DNA of 64,000 bases from Rathayibacter sp. VKM Ac-2760. Lineage in GTDB: Bacteria; Actinomycetota; Actinomycetes; Actinomycetales; Microbacteriaceae. The translations under genes were made by a program, and so were the position numbers. The stretch is taken from positions 3,534,001 through 3,598,000 of the forward strand of contig NZ_CP047173.1 in the NCBI RefSeq assembly GCF_009834185.1. Direction: 5' to 3'. The notes beneath the pieces were generated by a model that searched no databases, had not been told where the DNA came from, and saw only the letters and a program-made list of their open reading frames with translations. Of the stretch, positions 23,990 to 33,634 are shown piece after piece. Position 1 is the first letter of the stretch; each line of letters starts with the position of its first letter.

Positions 23990-24358
23990 CTACGCCTTGC
24001 TGGTGGAGGACGACGCGGTCGATCCTCCGGAGCCGGCGGCAGCGGCGGCCTCGTCGACCTTCGACGCGGCCGAGCGGGCGGCGGCGGTCGCCTCGGCCTC
24101 GGAGGCGCCCTGCGCCTTCTTGCCACCGGACACCGCCTTCACCACGACGTTCCGGACCAGCTCGTACGCCTTGTCCGAGACCGTGCTGAGCTGCGTCTTC
24201 GCCGCTCCGCCGACGGCGCCCGCGACGTCCTGCACCGGCTGCGTCTGCCAGAACCTGTTCGCCGCCGAGGCGATCTGCTCGTACCGCTTGCGGCCGGCGC
24301 GCGCTCCCAGCACGTAGCCGGCTGCGGCTCCTGCCACGAAAAGAATCTTGCCCTTCAC
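23990..24358 (-). CDS. YtxH-like small membrane protein
   Basis: A 122-residue protein with an N-terminal glycine-rich membrane helix (FVAGAAAGYVLGARAG, residues 7-22) followed by RKRYEQI and a long Ala-rich helix, as in YtxH/general-stress proteins. It has a Ser/Thr/Ala tail. The function is unknown. It lies 76 bp after hemY and 64 bp before the holin-like gene, in the same direction. Confidence 0.75.
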   Translation of the reverse strand: MKGKILFVAGAAAGYVLGARAGRKRYEQIASAANRFWQTQPVQDVAGAVGGAAKTQLSTVSDKAYELVRNVVVKAVSGGKKAQGASEAEATAAARSAASKVDEAAAAAGSGGSTASSSTSKA

Positions 24359-24434
24359 GCCTACTCCTCGTCCTGGGCCGCTCTCGCGGCTCGTTCACGC
24401 GGTCGATGACCACTCGTGTCGGGGCACGCCGCAC

Positions 24435-25961
24435 TCATGCGGATGCCTGCGTCCCAGAGTAGCCGTCGCCGTCATATTCTTCGCGCGGTATGCCGACGCC
24501 TTGACGCACCAGTCGTCGCCGGATAAGAGCGGCCGTCTCGGCGGCGTGCGGCAGCACGGAGGCGAGCCCCGTCCCGGCGAGCCAGGTGCCGGTGACGGCG
24601 ATCCCGTCGATCGGGGCGAGCGCCTCGCGGAAGGCCTCCAGGTGCGCACGCCGGCCCAGCGCCGCGGCCGGGCGGACGTTCGCCCAGCGCACGCGGGCGG
24701 AGTCGACGAGGCTCGCCGGGTCGAGCTCGATCCCGAGCAGGATCGACGCATCGCGCAGGGCGGTCGCGGCCGCCTCCTCGTCGCTCACGCCCTCGAGCGG
24801 CGGGTGCTCGCCCGGGCGCCCGTAGGAGAGGCGCAGGACGTGCCGGCCCGCGGGCAGACCGGCGGCGAGCCAGCCCCACTTCGCGGTCGCGTGGGTGAGC
24901 GCCTTCGCGGTCACGTCGCGCGCGGTGGGAGCGACGAGCACGCCGGAGCCGCGCGGCGCGGCGTCCAGGCGCGGGTCGTCGACGACGAGGGTGACCAGCT
25001 CGACGGAGTCGTGCAGCACCTCGGCCGCCTCCTCGCGCACCGCGGGCACGAGCCCGGCGAGCAGCTCCCGCGCGTCGCGCTCGGGCGTCGAGACGATGAC
25101 GGCGCGCGCGGTGAGCACGGCGCCGTCGCCGAGGGTGAGCAGGAACGGCTCGCCGTCGCCCTCGACCCGCGTCACGGCGGTCCGCACCCGGATCTCGCCG
25201 GACAAATAGTCGATCCGCTCGACGAGCGCCGCCACCAGGCGGTGCATCCCGCCCTCGATCCCGCGGACGGCGACGCCGGCCGGCAGGTTCGCGCGAAGGG
25301 CGGCGACCGCGCCGGCCAGGGAGCCGGCCCGGGTGATCGCGCCGTTCAGCCCGGGCGCCGCCGCGTCCACGTCGATGTCCTCCGGTCGGCTGGAGTAGAC
25401 CCCGGAGACGACCGGCGCGACGAGGTCGTCGAGCACCCGCTGCCCCATCCGGGTCCGGACCAGCTCGGCGAGGGAGTGGGCGCGACCGATCCGCAGCACC
25501 GGCATCACGGCGTCGAGCCAGGCGCGCGCGGCGCCGCGGCGGCCGATGGCGCGGACGACGTCGGGCGCGAGCGGGCTGCCGGGGATGCCGAGGATCCCCG
25601 CGCGCGGCGAGGGAACCGAGCGCCCGCCTGCGAGGTGCAGCCAGGAGCCGCCGGTGGTCGGCTCGACGATCGACTCGGCGAGCGGCCGGCCGTCGAGGGT
25701 GAGCGCGGCGAGCGCCCTCTCGACGTGGCCGCCGCGGGTGGCGAAGCTCTCGGCACCGGCGTCGAGCGCGACTCCGGCGATCTCGAGCGGAGCGACGGAG
25801 CCGCCGACCGCGTCGCCCGCCTCGAGCACGACCACGCGCAGCCCGATCCGCAGGCACTCGGCGGCGGCCGCGAGGCCCGCCACTCCCCCGCCGACGACCG
25901 CGACGTCGTAGTCGGCACCGGCCTCGCTGCCGTGCCCCTGGGTGCTGTTCCCCTCGGTCAT
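24435..25961 (-). CDS. hemY: Coproporphyrinogen III oxidase CgoX (HemY-type)
   Basis: A 508-residue FAD enzyme that oxidises coproporphyrinogen III to coproporphyrin III in the coproporphyrin-dependent pathway. The FAD motif VAVVGGGVAGLAAA begins near residue 23, with VVLEAGDAVGG after it. GVYSSRPEDIDV and a C-terminal GTWLAGTGLASV segment are typical. The ATG at 25961 overlaps the hemE stop (ATGA). Longer frames extending into hemE are shadows. Confidence 0.94.
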   Translation of the reverse strand: MTEGNSTQGHGSEAGADYDVAVVGGGVAGLAAAAECLRIGLRVVVLEAGDAVGGSVAPLEIAGVALDAGAESFATRGGHVERALAALTLDGRPLAESIVEPTTGGSWLHLAGGRSVPSPRAGILGIPGSPLAPDVVRAIGRRGAARAWLDAVMPVLRIGRAHSLAELVRTRMGQRVLDDLVAPVVSGVYSSRPEDIDVDAAAPGLNGAITRAGSLAGAVAALRANLPAGVAVRGIEGGMHRLVAALVERIDYLSGEIRVRTAVTRVEGDGEPFLLTLGDGAVLTARAVIVSTPERDARELLAGLVPAVREEAAEVLHDSVELVTLVVDDPRLDAAPRGSGVLVAPTARDVTAKALTHATAKWGWLAAGLPAGRHVLRLSYGRPGEHPPLEGVSDEEAAATALRDASILLGIELDPASLVDSARVRWANVRPAAALGRRAHLEAFREALAPIDGIAVTGTWLAGTGLASVLPHAAETAALIRRRLVRQGVGIPREEYDGDGYSGTQASA

Positions 25962-27091
25962 GGCCGCCAGGCGTGCACGTGCGCGACCAGGCGCGTCAGC
26001 ACGTCGGGATCGGTCTCGGGCGGCACGCCGTGGCCGAGGTTGAGCACGTGCGCGGGCGCGCTGGTGCCGCGGCGGAGCACGTCGTCGACGTGGGCGGCCA
26101 GCACCTCCCACGGGGCCGAGAGCAGCGCCGGGTCCACGTTGCCCTGCACCGGGACGAAGCCGCCGAGGCGGTGGTTCGCCTCGTCGAGCGGGATCCGGTA
26201 GTCGACGCCGACCACGTCCGCGCCGATGCCGTGCATCGCGCCGAGCAGCTCGCCGGTGCCGACGCCGAAGTGCACGATCGGCACGTTGCGGCGGGTCTCG
26301 CCGTGGTCGTAGGCGAGGTCGCGCACGTGGGTCAGCGCGCGCGAGGAGGCGGGGGCGACGTGCGCCGAGTAGTCGGCGAGCGAGAGGGCGCCGGCCCAGG
26401 AGTCGAACAGCTGCGCCGCGCTCGCCCCGGCCTGCACCTGCGCGCGCAGGAAGCGGCCGGTGACCTCGGCGGTCCACTCCATCAGGCGCGCCCAGGCGGC
26501 CGGGTCGGCGTGCATCAGCGTGCGCGCGCGGATGTGGTCCTTCGACGGCCCGCCCTCGACCAGGTAGGCGGCGAGGGTGAACGGGGCGCCGGCGAAGCCG
26601 ATCAGCGGGGTGTCGCCCGCTCCGATCTCCTGCAGGCCCTCGACCGTGCGGCGCACGCCCTCGCGGATCGGCTCGAGCGTCTCGTCGAGCGCGGCCGGAT
26701 CGAGGGCGACCAGCTCGTCGACGTCCGCGGCGGTGCGCACCGCCTTCTCGAGCACCGGACCGCGTCCGGGCACGATGTCGACCGCGACGCCGGCCAGGCG
26801 CAGCGGGATGACGATGTCGCTGAAGAAGATCGCCGCATCCACGCCGTGCCGGCGGATCGGCTGCAGGGTGATCTCGCTCGCGAGCGCCGGGTCGAGGCAG
26901 GCGTCGAGCATCTGGGTGTCCGTGCGCAGCGCCCGGTACTCCGGCAGGCTGCGGCCGGCCTGGCGCATGAACCAGACGGGCGTCGACTCGGGGCGGTCCG
27001 ACCGGTAGGCCCGGAGGAGCGCGGAGTCGGCGGTGCGCCCGGAGGCGAGCGGGTGCAGCGGATCGAGCAGGCCGGCGATGGGGGAGGTCAC
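25958..27091 (-). CDS. hemE: Uroporphyrinogen decarboxylase
   Basis: A 377-residue enzyme that decarboxylates the four acetates of uroporphyrinogen III. The signature PVWFMRQAGRSLPEYR is at about residues 37-52. IGFAGAPFTLAAYLVEG and the C-terminal VQGNVDPALL follow. The GTG at 27091 is preferred to the upstream start at 27145 because an AATAAT box lies 6 nt before it. It heads the minus-strand hem operon and diverges from hemA. Confidence 0.95.
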   Translation of the reverse strand: MTSPIAGLLDPLHPLASGRTADSALLRAYRSDRPESTPVWFMRQAGRSLPEYRALRTDTQMLDACLDPALASEITLQPIRRHGVDAAIFFSDIVIPLRLAGVAVDIVPGRGPVLEKAVRTAADVDELVALDPAALDETLEPIREGVRRTVEGLQEIGAGDTPLIGFAGAPFTLAAYLVEGGPSKDHIRARTLMHADPAAWARLMEWTAEVTGRFLRAQVQAGASAAQLFDSWAGALSLADYSAHVAPASSRALTHVRDLAYDHGETRRNVPIVHFGVGTGELLGAMHGIGADVVGVDYRIPLDEANHRLGGFVPVQGNVDPALLSAPWEVLAAHVDDVLRRGTSAPAHVLNLGHGVPPETDPDVLTRLVAHVHAWRP

Positions 27092-27097
27092 CGCGGC

Positions 27098-27103
27098 ATT
27101 ATT
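27098..27103 (-). promoter_or_regulatory. -10 box of the hemE operon (leaderless)
   Basis: AATAAT on the minus strand, 6 nt before GTG 27091, close to TATAAT. Confidence 0.5.
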
Positions 27104-27165
27104 CCAGGCGGGGCTGACCCCGACGTGTCCGCGTCGGAGGCGCATCCGTGCAGTCTTGGCGAGGA

Positions 27166-27182
27166 CCGGGGCCGAGCCCCGG
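27166..27182. promoter_or_regulatory. Inverted repeat in the hemE-hemA divergent region
   Basis: CCGGGGC (27166-27172) and GCCCCGG (27176-27182) flank a 3-nt centre just upstream of the hemA -10 box. It is a possible operator, but GC-rich dyads are common here. Confidence 0.3.
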
Positions 27183-27192
27183 ACGCCACGGC

Positions 27193-27198
27193 TAGACT
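27193..27198 (+). promoter_or_regulatory. -10 box of hemA (leaderless)
   Basis: TAGACT, 6 nt before the GTG at 27205. Confidence 0.6.
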
Positions 27199-27204
27199 GC
27201 CCTG

Positions 27205-28503
27205 GTGCTTCTGTGTCTGACGGCGTCGCACAAGAACGCCAGCTTCGATCTCCTCGAGAAGCTCTCCGTCGACTCCTCCGCCGTCGCGGCCGCCCTGTCG
27301 GACGGCATCGACTTCGTCTCCGGAGCGGTGGTCGTCGCGACCTGCAACCGCTTCGAGGCCTACCTCGACATCGACGAGCCGCTGACCGCCGCGCAGGCCG
27401 TAGCCGTCGAGGCCGCCACCGCCGCGGTGAGCGCCGCGACCGGCGTCGAGCAGGAGGAGCTGCGCAGCTCCGTCTCCGTCGTCGCGGGCGATCGCGTCGC
27501 CGAGCACCTCTTCGCGGTCTCCAGCGGGCTCGAGTCCGTCGTCGTCGGCGAGGGCGAGATCGCCGGCCAGGTCCGCCGCTCGCTCGAGGAGGCGCGCCGC
27601 CTCGGCACCACCTCCTCCGAGCTCGAGCGCCTCTTCCAGCGCGCCTCGCAGACCTCGCGCGGGATCAAGAACCGCACCGGTCTCGGCAGCGCCGGCCGCT
27701 CGATCGTGCGCCTCGCCCTCGACCTCGCCTCCAGCCGCATCACCGACTGGCGCGCCGCCCGCGTGCTGCTGATCGGCACCGGCAGCTACGCCCGCGCGAC
27801 CGTCGCGGCCCTGCGCGATCGCGGCGTGCTCGAGATCGCCGTGCACTCCCCCTCCGGCCGGGCCGAGGGCTTCGCGGCCCGCCGCGCGCTGCGCCCGATC
27901 GACGGCGCCGAGCTCGCGACCGAGGCCGTGTCCGCCGACGTCGTGATCACCTGCACCACGACACAGGAGCCCGTCCTCGACGCAGCGATCCTCGCGGAGG
28001 GCCGGCTGCGCGGCTTCTCCCGCGAGCGCCAGCTCGTCATCGACCTGGGGCTCCCCCGCAACGTCGCCGCCGACGTCACCACCGTGACCGGCGTCGAGCT
28101 GCTCGATCTCGAGACGATCAGCCTGCACGCCCCGCTCGACGTGCTCGACGCGTCGACCCAGGCGCGCGCCCTGGTCGACAAGGCCGTCCGCAAGTTCTCC
28201 GACGTCGCCGACGAGAAGAGCCTCACCCCCGCCGTGGTCGCCCTCCGCACCCACGTCTTCGACGCGCTCGACGCCGAGATCGAGCGCGCCCGCTCCCGCG
28301 GCGACGAGGACGGCCGCACCGAGCAGGCGCTCCGCCACCTGGCCGGCGTGCTGCTGCACACCCCGAGCGTCCGCGCGCGCGACTACGCCCGCGCCGGCGA
28401 GCAGGAGGCGTACCTCACCGGTCTCGAGGCGCTGTTCGGCATCGAGGTGCCGGCGGAGCGCGCGGCGGCCCGCGGCGCGGACGACTCCGCCGCCTCGGCG
28501 TGA
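27205..28503 (+). CDS. hemA: Glutamyl-tRNA reductase
   Basis: A 432-residue enzyme that reduces glutamyl-tRNA(Glu) to glutamate-1-semialdehyde, the first and usually controlled step of C5 heme synthesis. VVATCNRFEAYL holds the catalytic Cys, VVGEGEIAGQVR the substrate loop, and LIGTGSYARATV the NADPH site. The C-terminal dimerisation helix is present. It is transcribed away from all other hem genes and overlaps the following GNAT gene by GTGA. Confidence 0.95.
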   Translation: MLLCLTASHKNASFDLLEKLSVDSSAVAAALSDGIDFVSGAVVVATCNRFEAYLDIDEPLTAAQAVAVEAATAAVSAATGVEQEELRSSVSVVAGDRVAEHLFAVSSGLESVVVGEGEIAGQVRRSLEEARRLGTTSSELERLFQRASQTSRGIKNRTGLGSAGRSIVRLALDLASSRITDWRAARVLLIGTGSYARATVAALRDRGVLEIAVHSPSGRAEGFAARRALRPIDGAELATEAVSADVVITCTTTQEPVLDAAILAEGRLRGFSRERQLVIDLGLPRNVAADVTTVTGVELLDLETISLHAPLDVLDASTQARALVDKAVRKFSDVADEKSLTPAVVALRTHVFDALDAEIERARSRGDEDGRTEQALRHLAGVLLHTPSVRARDYARAGEQEAYLTGLEALFGIEVPAERAAARGADDSAASA

Positions 28504-29072
28504 CGGCGCTCCGGCTCCCCTTCGAGGCGGAGCCGATCGAGACGGAGCGCCTGCTGCTGCGGCCACTCTCGCTCGACGACGCCGAGGATCACGCCCGCTA
28601 CCAGGGTGACCCGGAGGCGGTCCGCTACCTGCGCTGGCCGGTCCGGACGCCCGAGGAGTCGCGGGAGCACCTCGCCGTCCGGCTGCCGTCGGACCGGCTC
28701 ACGGCCGACGGCGACGTCGTCGTCCTCGCGATCGTGCCGCGCTCGGGGCCGCTCGCCGGCCGGGTCGTCGGCGACCTCACGCTGATCGCGACCTCGGCCG
28801 AGCAGGGCGGAGTCGAGATCGGCTGGGTCCTGCACCCGGAGGCGCAGGGGGAGGGCTTCGCGACGGAGGCCGCCCGCGCCCTGATCGACCTGTCGTTCGA
28901 CCGCCTCGGCGCCCACCGGGTCGTCGCGCAGCTGGACGCGCGGAACACCGCGTCCGCCCGGCTCTGCGAGCGCCTCGGACTGCGGCTGGAGGCGCACCAC
29001 CTCGACGACGAGTACTGCAAGGGCGAGTGGACCTCGACCCTCGTCTACGCCCTGCTGTCCCGCGAGCGCTGA
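28500..29072 (+). CDS. GNAT-family N-acetyltransferase (RimJ/RimL type)
   Basis: A 190-residue acetyltransferase. It begins IETERLLLRPLSLDDAEDH, typical of the RimJ/RimL subgroup, and has the acetyl-CoA loop as EAQGEGFATEAARAL, with NTASARLCERLGL near the end. The acceptor is unknown. The GTG overlaps the hemA stop, so the two are coupled. No link to heme is otherwise evident. Confidence 0.87.
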   Translation: MTALRLPFEAEPIETERLLLRPLSLDDAEDHARYQGDPEAVRYLRWPVRTPEESREHLAVRLPSDRLTADGDVVVLAIVPRSGPLAGRVVGDLTLIATSAEQGGVEIGWVLHPEAQGEGFATEAARALIDLSFDRLGAHRVVAQLDARNTASARLCERLGLRLEAHHLDDEYCKGEWTSTLVYALLSRER

Positions 29073-29080
29073 CCCCCTCC

Positions 29081-29139
29081 GCGAGATGCCACTTGTGCAC
29101 GCGACACGCCGTGAAAAGCGTGCACAAGTGGCATCTCGC
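29081..29139. repeat. 59-bp palindromic element, copy A (GNAT / glyS junction)
   Basis: Perfect 22-bp arms (29081-29102 and 29118-29139, starting GCGAGATGCCACTTGTGCAC) around a 15-nt centre. Copy B at 45171-45229 has the same length and arms, with the centre inverted. It lies 8 bp after the GNAT stop and 8 bp before the glyS stop, between convergent genes. Confidence 0.9.
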
Positions 29140-29147
29140 GCGGAAGG

Positions 29148-30539
<1,392 letters not shown>

Positions 30540-30664
30540 GGGGAGCTCCTAGCTGTTCGGGCGCACGGGGCCCTGGCGCGCGCCGGCTGCGCGCGTCCTT
30601 CTGGTGTGCGTCCATGGTAGCCGCGGGCCGGAGCGCCGACCGCGGACAGGAGGAGGGCGCCGTG

Positions 30665-30670
30665 CATGAT
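30665..30670 (+). promoter_or_regulatory. Possible -10 box of the Nudix gene (leaderless)
   Basis: CATGAT, 6 nt before the ATG at 30677. Confidence 0.35.
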
Positions 30671-30676
30671 GGCGGG

Positions 30677-31078
30677 ATGAGCAGCCTCCCGCCGATCGTC
30701 GTCTCCGCCGTCGCCGTCCTCCGCGAGCGCCGGGTCCTGATGGTGACGGCCCGCGGCCGCGACGTCGTCTACCTCCCCGGCGGCAAGGTCGATCCCGGCG
30801 AGACCGGAGCCGAGGCCGCCGCGCGCGAGGCGGAGGAGGAGCTCGGCACCTCCCCCGTCTCCCTGCGCGAGCTGTTCACCGTCCGCACCCAGGCGCACGG
30901 CGAGCCGGAGGGGCGCGAGGTGCACATGACCGTCTTCGCCGCCGAACTCGTCGGCGAGCCGCGCGCGAGCGGCGAGATCGACGAGCTGCACTGGATCGGC
31001 ACCGCGGAGGCGGACCGCTGCCCGCCGGCCGGCGTCGACACCCTGGCGCGGCTGCGCGCCCTCGACCTGGTCGACTGA
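30677..31078 (+). CDS. Nudix hydrolase
   Basis: A 133-residue MutT-fold pyrophosphohydrolase. The Nudix box is complete: GKVDPGE, then REAEEELG at the right spacing (about residues 35-57). The substrate cannot be told from the sequence. The start at 30677 follows a CATGAT box by 6 nt, and the 21-residue upstream extension is rejected. Confidence 0.9.
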   Translation: MSSLPPIVVSAVAVLRERRVLMVTARGRDVVYLPGGKVDPGETGAEAAAREAEEELGTSPVSLRELFTVRTQAHGEPEGREVHMTVFAAELVGEPRASGEIDELHWIGTAEADRCPPAGVDTLARLRALDLVD

Positions 31079-31119
31079 GCACCCGGGCGTCCGCGACGCG
31101 ACGGCCGGTCGCGGGCGGC

Positions 31120-31125
31120 TAGCCT
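31120..31125 (+). promoter_or_regulatory. -10 box of the glyoxalase-fold gene (leaderless)
   Basis: TAGCCT, 6 nt before the GTG at 31132. Confidence 0.55.
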
Positions 31126-31131
31126 CGTGGC

Positions 31132-31572
31132 GTGGAGACGAGACGACGCGCCAGGGACCAGACGACCGGAGGCGACGTTCCGCGCCTCGAAGCGGTGCGG
31201 CTGGAGCCCGCGGTGCCGATCCTGAGGATCTTCTCCGTCGCCAAGGCGGGCGAGTTCTACGTCGACTACCTCGGCTTCACCGTCGACTGGGAGCACCGCG
31301 CGAGCCGCGACGCCCCGCTCTACCTGCAGGTCTCGCGGTCCGGCCTCCGGCTGCACCTGAGCGAGCACCACGGCGACGGGAGCCCCGGAGCGGCGGTGCA
31401 GGTGGCGCTGCGCGGGGTGCGCGAGCTGCACGCCGAGCTCGACGCCAAGGAGTACCCGTACCTCAATCCGCGGATCACGCGGACGCCGTTCGGCTTCGCG
31501 CTCGACCTCATCGATCCGTTCGGCAACCAGCTCCGCTTCGCCGAGGCGGCCCCCGCGACCGGTAGCGCCTGA
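31132..31572 (+). CDS. Glyoxalase / bleomycin-resistance superfamily protein
   Basis: A 146-residue single-chain vicinal-oxygen-chelate protein. After a basic 20-residue tail come PILRIFSVAKAGEFYVDYLGF and LHLSEHHGDGSPG, and the fold ends DPFGNQLRF, as in the BLMA-like group. That group usually binds drug without metal catalysis. The function is unknown, and antibiotic binding is only one option. Its stop lies in a short tandem repeat. Confidence 0.85.
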   Translation: METRRRARDQTTGGDVPRLEAVRLEPAVPILRIFSVAKAGEFYVDYLGFTVDWEHRASRDAPLYLQVSRSGLRLHLSEHHGDGSPGAAVQVALRGVRELHAELDAKEYPYLNPRITRTPFGFALDLIDPFGNQLRFAEAAPATGSA

Positions 31573-31610
31573 GCCAGCGGTAACGCCCGAGCGACCGGTA
31601 ACGCCTGAGC
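31555..31610. repeat. Tandem repeat spanning the glyoxalase-gene stop codon
   Basis: Three imperfect copies of an 18-20 bp unit ending GGTARCGCCYGAGC. The TGA stop at 31570 recurs as CGA 18 bp later and as TGA 36 bp later, in the same frame. Confidence 0.7.
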
Positions 31611-31663
31611 GTCCGCTGGTCAACCGTTCACCGCCTGTCCACCGCTTTCCGATCCGGGTCCCC

Positions 31664-31669
31664 TACCGT
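31664..31669 (+). promoter_or_regulatory. -10 box of the mannosyltransferase gene (leaderless)
   Basis: TACCGT, 7 nt before the ATG at 31677. Confidence 0.5.
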
Positions 31670-31676
31670 GTTCGGG

Positions 31677-33299
31677 ATGGTGACACGGGGGACGACGCGA
31701 CGACCGGACGGTGTCCGAACGGACGGTGTCCGCAGACCCTTCGAGCGCACGCGGCTGCCCCTGTTCTCCACCGCGGCACCGCTGGTCGTCGGGCTGGTCG
31801 GCTCGCTCGCGATCCTCGCGGGCTCGCTCGGCGTCGGCTTCCTGCCGCTCGACTCCCCGATCCGCTCCTGGCCGCTGATCGCCGCCCTGCGCGCCTCCAC
31901 CGGCGCCACCGAGCTCAGCGTCGTGGCCGTCGTCGCCGGCGGGATGCTGCTGCTGGTCGCCTGGCTGCGGCTGCGCGCCGTCGCCCTCGACGACCGGCCG
32001 GGCTCTGTGCGCGCGATCCTGGTCGCGGCGCTCGCCTGGGCCGCTCCGCTGCTGCTCGCCGTGCCGCTGTTCAGCCGCGACATGTTCTCCTACGTCGCGC
32101 AGGGCCGGCTGATGGTGGCGGGGGTCGACCCGTACACGAGCGGCACGGCCACCCTCCCCGGCTGGTACGCGCTCGGCGTCGATCCGCTCTGGGCCAACAC
32201 GCCCACGCCCTACGGGCCGCTCTACCTGCTGGCCGAGCAGACCGCCGTGCACGTCGCCGGCTGGTCCTCCCCCGAGTTCTCGATCGCCCTGCTGCGCGCG
32301 CTCTCGGTCGCCGGCGTCGCGGTCAGCGCGGTCTACGCCCTGCGGCTCGCGCGCCTGCGCGGCCTGTCGGTGCCGCTGACCGCCTGGACGCTCGTGGCCA
32401 ACCCGCTGACGCTCGTCCTCTTCGTCGTCGCCGGGCACAACGACTCGGTGATGGTCGCCCTGATCCTCGCGTCGCTCTACTACGGGCACACCGACCGCCG
32501 GGTGGCGGCGGTGCTGCTGATGGGCGCGGCGATCGCGGTCAAGCCCGTCGCCGTCATCGCCCTGCCGGTGCTCGCCCTGCTCTGGCTGCGCCACGACGAG
32601 TCGCTGCGCCGGCGGATCCGCACCTGGGCCTGGACCGGCGCGGGCGCCCTCGCCGTCGTCGTCGCCATCGGCCTCGCCGCGGGTGTCGGAGTGGGCTGGA
32701 TCGGCGCGATGGTCGTGCCCGGCTCGATCCTGCACTGGTACGCGCCGATGTCGGCCGTCACGGTCGCGGTCTCGACCGCGGTGCAGCTCACCGGCCACGA
32801 CCCGGCGGCGGCGATCGCCGTCGTGAAGGTGCTCGCCCTGGCCGGCGCCGGCGCGATCGCCACCGCGCTGATGCTCACGAAGCGCGCGATCGACCCGCTC
32901 GCCCGGCTCACCGGCGCGCTGCTGGCGTTCGTCACGGCGTCGACCGCGATCCACCCCTGGTACGCGCTCTGGATCCTGCCGATCGCCGCGCTCTCACGGC
33001 CGTGGCGGAGCACGCATCGGCACCTGGCGGTCTACGCCACGATCTTCCTGATGTGCGTCACGCTCGCGGAGCCGGTCGACGGCGCGGGCGGAGCGGTCGA
33101 CCAGATCCCGGTGCGCGTCGCGACCATCGCCGCGATCGTCGTGATCGGCGTCTACGTGCTGGCCGGCTACTCCGAGGAGGAGGCCGTCGACGTCCGCCGG
33201 CTCGTCCGCGCTGTGCCGTTCGGCTCCGAGGTCCTGCAGCGCCTCAGCGGCGGCCGGCTCGGAGCCCCGCTGCCGCTGCGCGTCCCCGCCCGCAAGTAG
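31677..33299 (+). CDS. Polyprenol-phosphomannose-dependent alpha-1,6-mannosyltransferase, MptB-like
   Basis: A 540-residue GT-C glycosyltransferase with about 12 membrane helices. It resembles the corynebacterial/mycobacterial MptB, which extends the mannan core of lipoglycans using polyprenyl-phosphate mannose. The acidic donor loop is SRDMFSYVAQGRL (about residues 135-147). NTPTPYGPLYLLAEQ and GHNDSVMVALIL are typical. Microbacteriaceae lack mycolates but make lipomannan-like glycolipids, so this is a plausible role. The ATG at 31677 is favoured by the -10 box 7 nt upstream. Confidence 0.82.
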   Translation: MVTRGTTRRPDGVRTDGVRRPFERTRLPLFSTAAPLVVGLVGSLAILAGSLGVGFLPLDSPIRSWPLIAALRASTGATELSVVAVVAGGMLLLVAWLRLRAVALDDRPGSVRAILVAALAWAAPLLLAVPLFSRDMFSYVAQGRLMVAGVDPYTSGTATLPGWYALGVDPLWANTPTPYGPLYLLAEQTAVHVAGWSSPEFSIALLRALSVAGVAVSAVYALRLARLRGLSVPLTAWTLVANPLTLVLFVVAGHNDSVMVALILASLYYGHTDRRVAAVLLMGAAIAVKPVAVIALPVLALLWLRHDESLRRRIRTWAWTGAGALAVVVAIGLAAGVGVGWIGAMVVPGSILHWYAPMSAVTVAVSTAVQLTGHDPAAAIAVVKVLALAGAGAIATALMLTKRAIDPLARLTGALLAFVTASTAIHPWYALWILPIAALSRPWRSTHRHLAVYATIFLMCVTLAEPVDGAGGAVDQIPVRVATIAAIVVIGVYVLAGYSEEEAVDVRRLVRAVPFGSEVLQRLSGGRLGAPLPLRVPARK

Positions 33300-33313
33300 G
33301 ACCGCAGCCCCGG

Positions 33314-33325
33314 CCTGAGCTCAGG
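33314..33325. repeat. 12-bp palindrome containing the stop of the 33321 gene
   Basis: CCTGAGCTCAGG is self-complementary and contains the TCA stop of the minus-strand gene, between convergent genes. Confidence 0.5.
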
Positions 33326-33590
33326 AGCCGCTGGACTCGCCCGTGCGGCGCTCGAGGGCCGCCCGGGCCGCGGTCGCGGCGGTGTCCTTCTCCGTCCCGC
33401 CGAGCACTCCCGAGAGCGCGGAGAGCCAGTCGGAGTCGTCCCGGCGGTCGGCGACGGCCTCGCCGAAGAGCGGCAGCTCGCTCCGGGTCGCGTGGATCGC
33501 GTAGTCCTCGCGGCTGTACTCCGGCGTCGCGGCGTCGCCGCCGCTGTCGTCCGGAGTTCTGTCGTCCGGAGTCCTGTCGTCCTGAGTCAT
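33321..33590 (-). CDS. Small acidic hypothetical protein
   Basis: An 89-residue acidic protein of unknown function. The first 15 residues contain a duplicated DRTPDD unit, encoded by a visible DNA tandem repeat at 33541-33585. The middle has EYSREDYAIHATRSELPLFGE and the end is Ala/Arg-rich. It lies 44 bp after hspR in the same direction and may share the dnaK transcript, with the DNA repeat suggesting recent length change. Confidence 0.6.
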   Translation of the reverse strand: MTQDDRTPDDRTPDDSGGDAATPEYSREDYAIHATRSELPLFGEAVADRRDDSDWLSALSGVLGGTEKDTAATAARAALERRTGESSGS

Positions 33591-33634
33591 GGTGCCCCCT
33601 CGGCGTCCCGGTCCGTTCCGGGCGCTCTGTCAGG

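Noticed and set aside
30540..30676. T-box riboswitch before glyS
   Set aside because: No specifier stem, T-box sequence or antiterminator is visible in the short GC-rich leader.
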